DNA from: Puniceicoccaceae bacterium
GTDB taxonomy: Bacteria; Verrucomicrobiota; Verrucomicrobiia; Opitutales; Coraliomargaritaceae
DNA: 64,000 nucleotides
Assembly: GCA_902587165.1 (NCBI GenBank)
Contig: CACIKF010000002.1
Span: 186,001-250,000, forward strand
Direction of reading: 5' to 3'
In this document: positions 1-7,925 of the stretch, piece after piece
How the letters are laid out: every line of letters starts with the position of its first letter
How positions within the stretch are numbered: the stretch's first letter is position 1
Notes under the pieces: generated by a model
Seen by the model: only the letters and a program-made list of their open reading frames with translations
Database searches by the model: none
What the model was told of the DNA's origin: nothing
Position numbers and translations under genes: made by a program

Positions 1-1
1 A

Positions 2-364
2 TTAGAGAACCTCCGGAGCTAGGGAAATGATTTTCATATACTTGGCGCGTAGCTCGCGAGCTACGGGGCCGAAGATACGTGTGCCTTTGGGATTGCCATC
101 AGCAGTGAGAATAACAACGGCGTTGTTATCGAAACGGAGGTAACTGCCATCACCACGACGGATCGGAGCTTTTGTGCGAACGACTACGGCACGAACGACT
201 TCGCCCTTCTTGACGGAAGAATCGGTGGACGCTTCCTTCACAGCACAAACAACAACATCCCCCACGTCGGCAGTGTCCTTGTTTTGGCCAAGGCGGCGAA
301 TCATCTCGGCGGATTTGGCGCCTGTGTTGTCCGCGATAAATACGCGACTGTTCATCTGAATCAT
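2..364 (-). CDS. rplN: 50S ribosomal protein L14
   Basis: L14 binds 23S rRNA on the subunit interface near L19 and the GTPase-associated region. The 120-residue product is a normal-length L14: it opens with the family start [17 protein letters not shown] and ends with the typical REL/[15 protein letters not shown] tail. The gene is complete, because the stop codon lies at bases 2-4, so the next operon gene (normally rplX) lies outside the window on the left. It is the last visible gene of the minus-strand S10-spc operon, 45 bp downstream of rpsQ. Identification is secure from sequence and gene order. Confidence 0.98.
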   Translation of the reverse strand: MIQMNSRVFIADNTGAKSAEMIRRLGQNKDTADVGDVVVCAVKEASTDSSVKKGEVVRAVVVRTKAPIRRGDGSYLRFDNNAVVILTADGNPKGTRIFGPVARELRAKYMKIISLAPEVL

Positions 365-409
365 AGCTAAATCTCCTTATTAGGATTTATAAATTGGTGG
401 GGAGGCGCA

Positions 410-691
410 CTATTCTTCGCCCAGCTTAGGAGCGATTTCGAGAACCTTAGTCACGCGCCAGCGCTTCAACTTACTAAGCGGACGTGTTTCCATGATTTCA
501 ACTTTGTCTCCAAGGCCGCACTCGTTCTTCTCGTCATGAGCGTGCACAACAGTCTTGCGCTTAATTTCCTTCTTATAGAGCGGGTGCGGGACTTTGTAAG
601 AGTAGGTGACCTTAATAGTCTTATCTCCAGAACGGCTTGATACGATTCCGATGAGTACTTTACGAGAGTTGCGTGTGGCTGTGGCTTCCAT
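410..691 (-). CDS. rpsQ: 30S ribosomal protein S17
   Basis: S17 is an early-binding 16S rRNA protein with an OB fold. The 93-residue product carries the family core: a [18 protein letters not shown] strand near the N-terminus, the HPLYKK segment around residue 38, and the acidic [20 protein letters not shown] block before the C-terminus. It lies between rpmC and rplN in the canonical order, with short gaps (23 and 45 bp) consistent with one transcript. Length and motifs are ordinary for the family. Confidence 0.97.
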   Translation of the reverse strand: MEATATRNSRKVLIGIVSSRSGDKTIKVTYSYKVPHPLYKKEIKRKTVVHAHDEKNECGLGDKVEIMETRPLSKLKRWRVTKVLEIAPKLGEE

Positions 692-714
692 AGTAGGCGT
701 GTGCGGCTAAAAGT

Positions 715-918
715 TTAAGTGTTGGCAGTAGCCAGCTTCTTTTCTTTAAGAATGGTTTCGAGACGAGCGATTTGACGGCTCATGTCTTTAAATTCGTGTG
801 GGTGCTCAACTTGCCCGGTCTGCTTGCGCATGCGGAGTTGAAGACGAGACTCACGTGTGTCGCGGAGCGACTTTTCGATTTCGGCTTCTGACATTTCGCG
901 GATTTCTTTAGTGTTCAT
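715..918 (-). CDS. rpmC: 50S ribosomal protein L29
   Basis: L29 sits at the peptide exit tunnel and helps form the docking site for trigger factor and SRP. The 67-residue product has the expected two-helix pattern: MNTKEIREMSEAEIEKSLRD at the start, then RLQLRMRKQTGQVEHPHEFK, with the conserved R-I/Q-AR-ET series near the end. It is short, charged and helical, as usual. It lies between rplP and rpsQ, 28 bp downstream of rplP. Confidence 0.96.
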   Translation of the reverse strand: MNTKEIREMSEAEIEKSLRDTRESRLQLRMRKQTGQVEHPHEFKDMSRQIARLETILKEKKLATANT

Positions 919-946
919 AGTTATAGTTTCCTATCTCTGAAAGTAT

Positions 947-1363
947 TTATGCTTCGTCACGGGAGACGAAACGGCAGTGAAAAGGAAGCTTTGTATCCGC
1001 AAGGCGGAGGGCTTCACGGGCGGCGGTGGCGGAGCAGCCAGCGACCTCGAAGAGCATGGTGCCAGGCTTGATTACAGCACACCAGTATTCAACAGAACCT
1101 TTACCTTTACCCATGCGGGTTTCTGCAGGCTTTTTGGTCACAGGTTTATGAGGGAAGACGCGAATCCATACCTTGCCTTTACGTTTGAGGCTGCGTGTCA
1201 TCGCAACACGAGCGGCTTCGATTTGTTGCGAGGTCATGCGACCACGCGTGAGGGATTGTATACCAAATTCGCCGAAAGCGAGTGTATTGCAAGTTTGTGC
1301 AGTGCCGTAAATGCGACCTTTGTGAACCTTGCGGTATTTGGTGCGTGATGGAAGAAGTGCCAT
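947..1363 (-). CDS. rplP: 50S ribosomal protein L16
   Basis: L16 contacts the A-site tRNA elbow and the central protuberance of the large subunit. The 138-residue product begins [17 protein letters not shown] and contains the landmark [20 protein letters not shown] region and the [18 protein letters not shown] segment, all standard. It is separated from rpsC by 59 bp, the longest gap in this part of the operon. No oddities were seen. Confidence 0.98.
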   Translation of the reverse strand: MALLPSRTKYRKVHKGRIYGTAQTCNTLAFGEFGIQSLTRGRMTSQQIEAARVAMTRSLKRKGKVWIRVFPHKPVTKKPAETRMGKGKGSVEYWCAVIKPGTMLFEVAGCSATAAREALRLADTKLPFHCRFVSRDEA

Positions 1364-1422
1364 GGTTCGCTCTGTTTAAAATGTTAAAAAAGTAAAATCG
1401 TTTCAGATGGGAAAGAATTAGC

Positions 1423-2055
1423 TTACGCTTCCTCGTCGTCAGGGAGACAAATCCAGCACTTCACACCAATAATACCATACACGGTACTCGCTTCAGAGAA
1501 GCCGTAGTTGATATTCGCGCGCAGTGTCTGGAGAGGCACACGGCCTTGACGCTGTTGCTCAGTGCGGGCAATATCTGCACCACCAAGACGACCGCCACAT
1601 TGAATACGAATACCGTCGGCACCCATGGCCATTGTAGTTTGAACAGCGCGCTTCATTGCGCGACGGAATGCAATCCGGCGCTCAAGTTGAAGGGCTACGT
1701 TTTCAGCGACGAGTTGCGCAGAGAGATCGGGGCGCTTTACTTCTTGGATGTCGAGCATGATTTCTTTGCCGACCTTCTTATTGAGAGTAGCCTTGATCTT
1801 ATCAAGCTCAGCACCCTTGCGTCCGATAACCACACCAGGTCGTGCAGTGAAGATCTTGACGCGGATACGACCGGAAGCACGCTCAATGAAAATACGTGGC
1901 ACGGATGCGTAGCGCAACTTTTCAGTGAGGAATGTGCGGATCGTGTGGTCTTCCTTGATATACTCAGGAAATTGATCCTTGTTCGCATACCAGCGAGAAT
2001 CCCAGTCGCGGGTGACTGCAAGGCGGAAGCCGGTTGGATGTACTTTCTGTCCCAT
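1423..2055 (-). CDS. rpsC: 30S ribosomal protein S3
   Basis: S3 forms part of the mRNA entry channel of the small subunit. The 210-residue protein starts MGQKVHPTGFRLAVTRDWDS, followed by the N-terminal and type-II KH domain with the RNA-binding GVVIGRKGAELDKIK loop around residues 75-90. The C-terminal S3 domain contains GIRIQCGGRLGGADIARTE. It is near the minimal length for the family, lacking the basic tail that many S3 proteins carry. It lies 35 bp downstream of rplV. Confidence 0.98.
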   Translation of the reverse strand: MGQKVHPTGFRLAVTRDWDSRWYANKDQFPEYIKEDHTIRTFLTEKLRYASVPRIFIERASGRIRVKIFTARPGVVIGRKGAELDKIKATLNKKVGKEIMLDIQEVKRPDLSAQLVAENVALQLERRIAFRRAMKRAVQTTMAMGADGIRIQCGGRLGGADIARTEQQRQGRVPLQTLRANINYGFSEASTVYGIIGVKCWICLPDDEEA

Positions 2056-2090
2056 AATTTGCTAGATGTCGTTAGAGTCGCTCTGAGGAA

Positions 2091-2426
2091 TTAGGCCTCG
2101 TCGGAAAGGATGATACGGATATGGCTAGTGGCCTTTTTATAGGGGTGAGCAGAACCACGAGCAGCGGGGCGGAAACGTTTGAACGTAGGGCCTTGCTCGA
2201 CGGTGGCAGACTCAACTTTGAGGGCATCCGATGAGAGATTATTATTGTTTTCCGCATTCGCGATCGCTGACTGGAGAGTCTTGCTTACGAGACGTGCCGA
2301 CTTACGTGGAATGAAGCGAAGCACCTCAACCGCTTCGGCGGCGTTGCGACCTTGGATGGCTTGAGTGATCTCGCGTACCTTCCGGGGCGACATACGGGCG
2401 TATTTGGTATAGGCTTGGACCTGCAT
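2091..2426 (-). CDS. rplV: 50S ribosomal protein L22
   Basis: L22 lines the polypeptide exit tunnel, and its beta-hairpin tip meets macrolides. The 111-residue product has the family pattern YTKYARMSPRKVREITQAI at the start and the hairpin region GPTFKRFRPAARGSAHPYKK followed by the closing strand SHIRIILSD. Unusually, the gene directly upstream is not rpsS but a small exported protein whose stop is only 5 bp from this ATG, so rplV translation may be coupled to that foreign-looking cistron. Confidence 0.98.
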   Translation of the reverse strand: MQVQAYTKYARMSPRKVREITQAIQGRNAAEAVEVLRFIPRKSARLVSKTLQSAIANAENNNNLSSDALKVESATVEQGPTFKRFRPAARGSAHPYKKATSHIRIILSDEA

Positions 2427-2431
2427 GAGAT

Positions 2432-2806
2432 TCAGCTGTTTTGAATTGTTTTGATTCGGGCAATGTCGCCCGCTTGGATTGTAGAGTCTTTGACTAATTC
2501 GAGGATGAGTCCTGCAGATTGATCGCTACGAGATTCTATGATGATAAGCTCACCGACAGATTGTAAACCACGTGTGACGCGGCAAACCATCCCTAGGCGT
2601 ATCCCTTGCTCAAGGCCGCCATCAAGAATAACAACGTCGGCTGCTAGCATTGGTGTAACCTTAGCCACAGTTGCGGCGTTTGGGCTGTAAAGTGACTCTT
2701 TGACAAAAGCAGGCACTTTTCCGTGCACAGCACTGCCGGCGAACATCGTTCCAAAAAGGAACAGTGTAGCGAGGGTGAGTGGTGTGTGTTTGAATTGCAT
2801 AGCCAA
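2432..2806 (-). CDS. Small exported protein embedded in the S10 operon
   Basis: I do not recognise a named family. The 124-residue product begins with a clear Sec signal peptide (a hydrophobic run of about residues 9-24 ending near SAVHG), so the mature protein of roughly 95 residues should be periplasmic or surface-located. The mature part has a repeating beta-strand pattern: a VVILDGGLEQGIRLGMVCRV stretch, then a VGELIIIES strand, then a terminal AGDIARIKT. This resembles the small barrel domains seen at the end of FlgT-like proteins; that is inference only. It sits 23 bp after rpsS and 5 bp before rplV, so it is co-transcribed with ribosomal proteins. No standard S10 operon has a gene here. 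Confidence 0.82.
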   Translation of the reverse strand: MAMQFKHTPLTLATLFLFGTMFAGSAVHGKVPAFVKESLYSPNAATVAKVTPMLAADVVILDGGLEQGIRLGMVCRVTRGLQSVGELIIIESRSDQSAGLILELVKDSTIQAGDIARIKTIQNS

Positions 2807-2829
2807 TGAATAAGTGAACTGAGCGGGGA

Positions 2830-3093
2830 TTATTTACCGGTTGGGTGCCCCTTGAAAGTGCGTGTCGGTGAGAATTCACCAAGTTTGTGACCAACCATGT
2901 TCTCGGTCACATAGACGGGTAGAAAACTACGACCGTTGTGCACATTAAAATTAAGGCCAACAAAGTCGGGAGTGATAGTTGACCGGCGCGACCATGTTTG
3001 GATCGGCTTGCGGTCGTTATTGGCCTGTGCGATAACCACCTTTTTGGAAAGGTGAGGATCGACAAAAAAACCTTTTTTTACGGAACGAGACAT
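2830..3093 (-). CDS. rpsS: 30S ribosomal protein S19
   Basis: S19 lies in the head of the small subunit and touches S13 and the A-site tRNA. The 87-residue product has the canonical opening [19 protein letters not shown] and the motifs [19 protein letters not shown] and [13 protein letters not shown]. It lies 16 bp downstream of rplB. The 23 bp after its stop lead into the exported-protein gene rather than into rplV. Confidence 0.98.
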   Translation of the reverse strand: MSRSVKKGFFVDPHLSKKVVIAQANNDRKPIQTWSRRSTITPDFVGLNFNVHNGRSFLPVYVTENMVGHKLGEFSPTRTFKGHPTGK

Positions 3094-3109
3094 ATCTAGT
3101 TAAATCGGT

Positions 3110-3955
3110 TTAGCGTTTCTTCAATTGGCGGCCGTTGCGGCGAACAACAATCTGCGAATTGGTCGGATTGGACTTTTTACGAGTTGGGAAGCCCTTCGAG
3201 AGTTGCCCCCAGGGCGATTGTGGGTGACCGCCACCAGAGGTGCGACCTTCACCACCACCCATTGGGTGGTCGACGGGATTCATAGCAACACCACGAACGC
3301 GAGGACGACGGCCCAACCAGCGGCTGCGACCTGCTTTACCAAGGCTCTGGTTGTGGTGCTCGATGTTACCAACTTCTCCGATCGTTGCGCGGCAACGAGA
3401 GTTGAGGAAGCGGATTTCACCGGAGGGCATTTTGACGGTGGCACGATCGCCATCGACAGAAACTAATTGTGCTGATTGACCCGCAGAACGAGCGATTTGC
3501 GCGCCGCGACCAGGGTGAAGTTCAATAGCATGGATCTTTGTGGCAGGCGGTATAATCGCAAGTGGAAGGCAGTAGCCCGGATTGAATTCTACACGCTCAT
3601 TGGTGCTGAGAAGTGTATCGCCAGCTGCGATACCGCGTGGTGCGAGAATGTAGCGCTTTTCACCATCTGCGTAGGCAAGGAGAGCGAGATTAGCTGAACG
3701 ATTCGGATCATACTCAATCGCTTGTACCTTAGCAGGAATATCGAGTTTTTCACGACGGAAGTCGATCATGCGATAGATGCGCTTGTGGCCTCCACCACGA
3801 CGACGAGAAGTGATGCGACCGTAGCAATTACGGCCCTGCTTGTCATGTATGCGTGCGACGAGACGGCGCTCTGGCTTTTTCTTAGAGACTTCCTGCTTGT
3901 TTCGTGTGAGGAAACGTTGGCCGGGAGTCAAAGGTCTGGAATCTACGAGTGGCAT
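3110..3955 (-). CDS. rplB: 50S ribosomal protein L2
   Basis: L2 is required for subunit joining and peptidyl transferase assembly. The 281-residue product shows the N-terminal RRRGGGHKRIYRMIDFRR motif, the central KIHAIELHPGRGAQIARSAG block, and the C-terminal GVAMNPVDHPMGGGEGR signature with its conserved His. The N-terminus (MPLVDSRPLTPGQRF) resembles the standard start with a few extra residues. It is flanked by rplW and rpsS with short gaps. Confidence 0.98.
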   Translation of the reverse strand: MPLVDSRPLTPGQRFLTRNKQEVSKKKPERRLVARIHDKQGRNCYGRITSRRRGGGHKRIYRMIDFRREKLDIPAKVQAIEYDPNRSANLALLAYADGEKRYILAPRGIAAGDTLLSTNERVEFNPGYCLPLAIIPPATKIHAIELHPGRGAQIARSAGQSAQLVSVDGDRATVKMPSGEIRFLNSRCRATIGEVGNIEHHNQSLGKAGRSRWLGRRPRVRGVAMNPVDHPMGGGEGRTSGGGHPQSPWGQLSKGFPTRKKSNPTNSQIVVRRNGRQLKKR

Positions 3956-3975
3956 GATGTTGTGGTCCTTCGTGC

Positions 3976-4266
3976 TTAGACGAGTTCGATCGCATCGCCC
4001 TCTTTAAGCGTTACGATAGCCTTTTTGTGGCCGCCAGTAGTGCCGGCTTTACCGCGACGAGAGCGGTCAGTCTTCACTTTTGGCTTTTTGTTAAGAATGT
4101 TTACGTTCGTCACCTCTACATTGAAAGTCTTCGCTACAGCGCGAGCGACTTCGATGCGATTTGCAGTCGGAGCGACCTCAAAAGTGTATTGGTTGAAATG
4201 CGCAGATAGATTAGCTGCTTTTTCAGTGACTCGGTATTCGAGAAGAATTTTATCGGCAAGAATCAT
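3976..4266 (-). CDS. rplW: 50S ribosomal protein L23
   Basis: L23 sits at the tunnel exit and is the main docking point for trigger factor and SRP. The 96-residue product carries the usual RVTEKAANLSAHFNQYTFEV opening, then IEVARAVAKTFNVEVTNVN and a basic loop before the closing strand KAIVTLKEGDAIELV. Spacing to rplD (14 bp) and rplB (20 bp) supports translational coupling within the operon. Confidence 0.97.
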   Translation of the reverse strand: MILADKILLEYRVTEKAANLSAHFNQYTFEVAPTANRIEVARAVAKTFNVEVTNVNILNKKPKVKTDRSRRGKAGTTGGHKKAIVTLKEGDAIELV

Positions 4267-4280
4267 AGCTGATTTCCGGT

Positions 4281-4916
4281 TTAGGCAGCCGCACCGTTGG
4301 CGCGTGCAATGATAGTTTCGATGCCCTTGGCACTGATGATAATCTGGCGGTAGCGCACGACATCAAGAGTGCTGAGGTTACCTGCTTCAGATAGTGAAAC
4401 TCCCTCGATGTTGCGGGCGGCCAGGGCGGCGTTGTTTTCAAATTGGTCGTCAACGATCAATACCTTCCCTCTAGTCGGTAAAACTGCGGTGAGGACTTGG
4501 TTGAAGAGCTTAGTCTTCGCCTCCTTGACTTCGAGAGCTTCGATCACAGATAGGCCCCCTTCAGTAGCACGTTCGAAAAGTGCACGGCTGAATGCGAGAT
4601 CCTTCATCTTACGGTTGATCTTCTGAGAAAAGTCGCGTGGCTTGGGTCCGTGAGCGATACCGCCATGACGTTGGTGAGGCACGCGGCGTGAACCCTGACG
4701 GGCTGTGCCACTACCTTTTTGGCGGAAGAGCTTTTTACCAGAACCTGCGACTTCTGCACGGGTCTTAGTCGAAGCATTTCCTTGGCGAGCATTGGCTTGG
4801 TGCGCGAGAACGACTTGACGAAGTGCTGCAACGCCCTTGTCTCCCTCAAATGCAGGAAGCGCAAACTCTCTCTCAGAGCTTGAGGATCCATCGGCTGTAT
4901 AAACTTTAAGTTTCAT
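4281..4916 (-). CDS. rplD: 50S ribosomal protein L4
   Basis: L4 lines the exit tunnel; in enterobacteria it also autoregulates the S10 operon. The 211-residue product has the extended-loop signature SGKKLFRQKGSGTARQGSRR followed by GGIAHGPKPRDFSQKINRKM, and the C-terminal alpha/beta domain with LIVDDQFENNAALAARNI. Whether L4 autoregulates here is unknown: the leader before rplC contains only a short hairpin. Confidence 0.98.
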   Translation of the reverse strand: MKLKVYTADGSSSSEREFALPAFEGDKGVAALRQVVLAHQANARQGNASTKTRAEVAGSGKKLFRQKGSGTARQGSRRVPHQRHGGIAHGPKPRDFSQKINRKMKDLAFSRALFERATEGGLSVIEALEVKEAKTKLFNQVLTAVLPTRGKVLIVDDQFENNAALAARNIEGVSLSEAGNLSTLDVVRYRQIIISAKGIETIIARANGAAA

Positions 4917-4960
4917 TGTAGTGTGTCCTTTATGTCAGGGATGTCCTTAGGTCGCTTAGC

Positions 4961-5605
4961 TTATGCTTGGCCTCTTTTGGTTTTGACCGCAGTGCGGACG
5001 GTGACAAGGGAGCCACGTGAACCAGGGATACTTCCCTTTACCAGAATCAAGTTCTTCTCAGCTATGACTTTAACAATTTCTAGATTCTGGACTGTGCGGC
5101 GCACATCACCCATATGACCTGGCATCTTTTTGCCCTTGATAACGTGGCCTGGCCATTGGCACATACCGTAAGAACCACCACGGCGGTGAAACATCGAACC
5201 GTGAGAAGCGGGACCACCCGCGAAGCCGTAGCGTTTTACAACACCCTGGAAACCGCGCCCCTTAGATGTACCGATCACATCGATCTTCTGACCAGCTTCA
5301 AATTTCTCAACAGTGAGCACATCTCCGAGGTTTAACTCGACATCGCCATTTGTGCGGAATTCTTGTAGTTCAGCCACTGGTTCGACCCCAGCTTTTTTAA
5401 CATGGCCTATGGCTGCTCTAGGGAGGCGATGCTCTTTTTGTGGACGGAATCCGATCTGCACGGCATTGTATCCGTCTGTTTCGGAGGACTTAATCTGCGT
5501 TACCGGGCAGGGTCCTGCTTCAATGACAGTAACGGGTACTAGACGATTGTTGTCGTCAAATACCTGTGTCATTCCTATCTTCTTACCAAGTAGGGCTACG
5601 TTCAT
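4961..5605 (-). CDS. rplC: 50S ribosomal protein L3
   Basis: L3 is an early assembly protein reaching toward the peptidyl transferase centre. I chose the ATG at 5605 because it gives the universal L3 start, MNVALLGKKIGMTQVFDD; the reading frame stays open for 13 more codons upstream but those residues (METEPLLHL...) have no family counterpart. The protein has 214 residues with the FHRRGGSYG and GHMGDVRRTVQNLEIV signatures. It is the first gene of the cluster here. No rpsJ precedes it, so S10 must be encoded elsewhere, perhaps with tuf/fusA. Confidence 0.97.
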   Translation of the reverse strand: MNVALLGKKIGMTQVFDDNNRLVPVTVIEAGPCPVTQIKSSETDGYNAVQIGFRPQKEHRLPRAAIGHVKKAGVEPVAELQEFRTNGDVELNLGDVLTVEKFEAGQKIDVIGTSKGRGFQGVVKRYGFAGGPASHGSMFHRRGGSYGMCQWPGHVIKGKKMPGHMGDVRRTVQNLEIVKVIAEKNLILVKGSIPGSRGSLVTVRTAVKTKRGQA

Positions 5606-5706
5606 AATACTAATAGGCAGGTGGAGCAGAGGCTCCGTTTCCATAACCTGCGTTAGAGGAGTTAAAAAATGTGTGTTAATCGCCAGTGTAGGATAGCGAG
5701 CGACGG
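5606..5706 (-). promoter_or_regulatory. Leader/promoter region of the S10 operon with a short hairpin
   Basis: About 100 bp separate the upstream terminator from the rplC ATG and must hold the operon promoter unless transcription reads through. The mRNA strand contains a GGAGC-CTCT-GCTCC hairpin (5623-5636), 18-31 nt before the ATG. The hairpin sits where a ribosome-binding site would be expected, and no good Shine-Dalgarno sequence was seen. I found no convincing -35/-10 pair. A regulatory role is inference. Confidence 0.35.
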
Positions 5707-5741
5707 AAAAAAACGGGTTGTTCTACCTTCGTCAACACCCG
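5707..5741 (-). terminator. Intrinsic terminator after the phosphohexomutase gene
   Basis: Read on the minus strand, CGGGTGTTG and CAACCCG form a 7-bp stem with a two-base bulge and a 12-base loop, followed directly by seven T. It lies about 160 bp beyond the stop of the phosphohexomutase gene and just before the S10 operon leader, so it separates the two transcription units. Confidence 0.75.
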
Positions 5742-5902
5742 ATTTAGAAAAAAGTCATTATTTTTCTGCGCCTGAGTAAATATTCACCTTACACCCCTTA
5801 AGTAGAGGGAAGGCGCTCACTCGGAGGTCAAACGAACAGGCACCTCACTAAGAAACAGCTCCCCTTTGCCGAGAAGCCTTTTGTTAAGATGAGAGAATGT
5901 CT

Positions 5903-7867
5903 CTAAGCCTCTGCACGGTGGCGGGCCTCGGCATCAATAGCGGCGAGGGTTTTTTCCATCACTTTACTGGCAGCTAATTTGACCTCAGCAAGCTCTTTGG
6001 GATCGGTCACATCTGAGCGACCAAATACATAAAACTTTATCTTAGGCTCGGTTCCAGAACCACGAACAGCGAAGCTGTAGCCATTGCTCAGTTCTAAGAA
6101 ATAGAAATCTTGCGGTGCGATGCGCTTGCCATCTGCGTCAATAATCTCGTCCTTACCGAAATCAGTGAAGCCAGAAACCGTGACATCGCCGAAAGCTTTG
6201 GGCGGGTCACTACGGTAGGATTCAAGAATATTCTTAATCTTCTGCGATCCAGCGGCACCTTCAAAGTAAATGTTGATCGTCTTTTCTTCATAATAACCGT
6301 GCTGGAAATAGAGCGAATCAAGATACTCGGGGAAAGTCATCTCCTGCGCTTTCAAATACGCCGCTAATTCGCAAAACATCACCACAGCAGCATTGGCGTC
6401 CTTATCGCGCAGCTTATCGCTTGCCAGATAGCCGTAGCTCTCCTCGCCACCAAAGACGAAGAAGGTCGAATAATCGAGCATAAGGTCGGCTTTCGTCCAG
6501 ATATCACAGGCGTCGTAATCGACGGCGAGCCCTTCTTTTTCAAAGAGCTTGGCTTTCATCTCAGCTTCATATCCGGCTAACTTTTCACCCAGCCATTTAA
6601 AGCCTGTTAGCGTGTTGATCGTTTTAAGACCATGCCAAGTCGCAACGGCTTCTTGCATCGGACTGGTGACGAAAGTCTTAATTAGAACGGCGTTTTCACT
6701 TCCATCTTCGGGTAGAATTTCGGCATCTTTGAGCGTGGAAATACGATACTCGGCTAGGAGCGTACCAATCTGGTTTCCTGTGAGCAACACCATTTTACCA
6801 GCGCGGTCGCGGACAGCGACGCCCATGCGGTCAGCATCGGGATCGGTCGCGATGACGACGTCGGTATCCGTTTCATTGGCCTTAGCGATCGCCATGGCAA
6901 GCGCTTCGGCATTTTCAGGATTGGGAGATTTGACTGTAGGAAAACGCCCATCTGGCTCCATTTGCTCCAGTACTTCAATCACTTCAATGCCAAGCTTGCG
7001 GAGCACGGGCATGGAACTAATAGCACCGCACCCATGGATCGGCGAGAAAACGACCTTGGGTGTGACTTTTTGCATGACCTCGGTATCGATAACCATCTCT
7101 TCAAGTAAGTCGAGGTAGGGTTCGTCGGCGCTAGAATCAAGCGCGATAACTTGATCGAGATTAATATCTAGAAACTGAACGAGCTCTTCGAGCTCCACTT
7201 CGTTAACGAGATTAACAATGCCTTCGGCATGGGGGGAGACTACCTGCGCGCCATCTTCAAAGTAGGCTTTGAAACCATTGTCATGCGACGGATTGTGGCT
7301 TGCGGTAATTACTGCGCCGCAGCTTGCTTTATAATGACGCACCGCGAAACTGAGTTGCGGGGTGGAGCGTGGCCCATCGAAGATAAGCGCTTGCCCCCCA
7401 AGCTTAGACCAAGTGGATGCTGCCAACTCACAAAAGTGGCGCGAAAAGTGACGGACATCGTGCGCGATGACGAATCGAGGTAGGTCGTGACGACCGCTTT
7501 CATCGAGGTATTGTTTCACATAGCGAAACATACCGACAGTGGCGCGAATGAGGTTAAAGTCGTTTAGCACGTTGGTGCCGACTGCAGCGTGCTCGGGCGT
7601 GCCTTGTGCTGAGAGTGTGCCCGTTTCAGCAGATGCCGTCACCTTTCCGATGGTACGGCCACGAATGCCGCCAGTACCGAAAACCATGGTCTGGTAAAAA
7701 CGGTCGTTGAGTTCTTCCCACTCCTCTTTCTCAAATAGTTCGCTAATACTCGCCCCAACCCACTCAGGCAGGAAGTCGGCACTCGCCCATTTCTTAAGAT
7801 TAGTGGCCGTGCTCTGAAGAAGAGCGCCAGCGGCCTCGGCTGATTCGATTTTTTCGATAAGACTCAT
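5903..7867 (-). CDS. Phosphohexomutase, PGM2-type (phosphoglucomutase/phosphomannomutase)
   Basis: Alpha-D-phosphohexomutase interconverting hexose 1- and 6-phosphates, probably glucose. All four family loops are visible: the phosphoserine loop VITASHNPSHDNG near residue 190, the metal loop TDPDADRMGV near residue 345, the sugar-binding GGEESYGYL near residue 485, and the phosphate loop RGSGTEPKIKFYV near residue 610. At 654 residues it is longer than bacterial Pgm/ManB (about 450-550) and matches the PGM2 subgroup that includes eukaryotic phosphopentomutases, so ribose phosphate could also be a substrate. The next gene upstream makes a UDP-sugar from the 1-phosphate, giving a two-step pathway in one operon. 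Confidence 0.9.
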   Translation of the reverse strand: MSLIEKIESAEAAGALLQSTATNLKKWASADFLPEWVGASISELFEKEEWEELNDRFYQTMVFGTGGIRGRTIGKVTASAETGTLSAQGTPEHAAVGTNVLNDFNLIRATVGMFRYVKQYLDESGRHDLPRFVIAHDVRHFSRHFCELAASTWSKLGGQALIFDGPRSTPQLSFAVRHYKASCGAVITASHNPSHDNGFKAYFEDGAQVVSPHAEGIVNLVNEVELEELVQFLDINLDQVIALDSSADEPYLDLLEEMVIDTEVMQKVTPKVVFSPIHGCGAISSMPVLRKLGIEVIEVLEQMEPDGRFPTVKSPNPENAEALAMAIAKANETDTDVVIATDPDADRMGVAVRDRAGKMVLLTGNQIGTLLAEYRISTLKDAEILPEDGSENAVLIKTFVTSPMQEAVATWHGLKTINTLTGFKWLGEKLAGYEAEMKAKLFEKEGLAVDYDACDIWTKADLMLDYSTFFVFGGEESYGYLASDKLRDKDANAAVVMFCELAAYLKAQEMTFPEYLDSLYFQHGYYEEKTINIYFEGAAGSQKIKNILESYRSDPPKAFGDVTVSGFTDFGKDEIIDADGKRIAPQDFYFLELSNGYSFAVRGSGTEPKIKFYVFGRSDVTDPKELAEVKLAASKVMEKTLAAIDAEARHRAEA

Positions 7868-7925
7868 AAGAGGAATTAAAAAATTATGAAGGAATTTAAG
7901 AAGATGGCGAAGCCAATAGGAATTC

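Noticed and set aside
1546-2094. 182-residue plus-strand frame opposite rpsC
   Set aside because: It is an antisense shadow of the rpsC gene; codon pattern and absence of any family likeness show the minus strand is coding.
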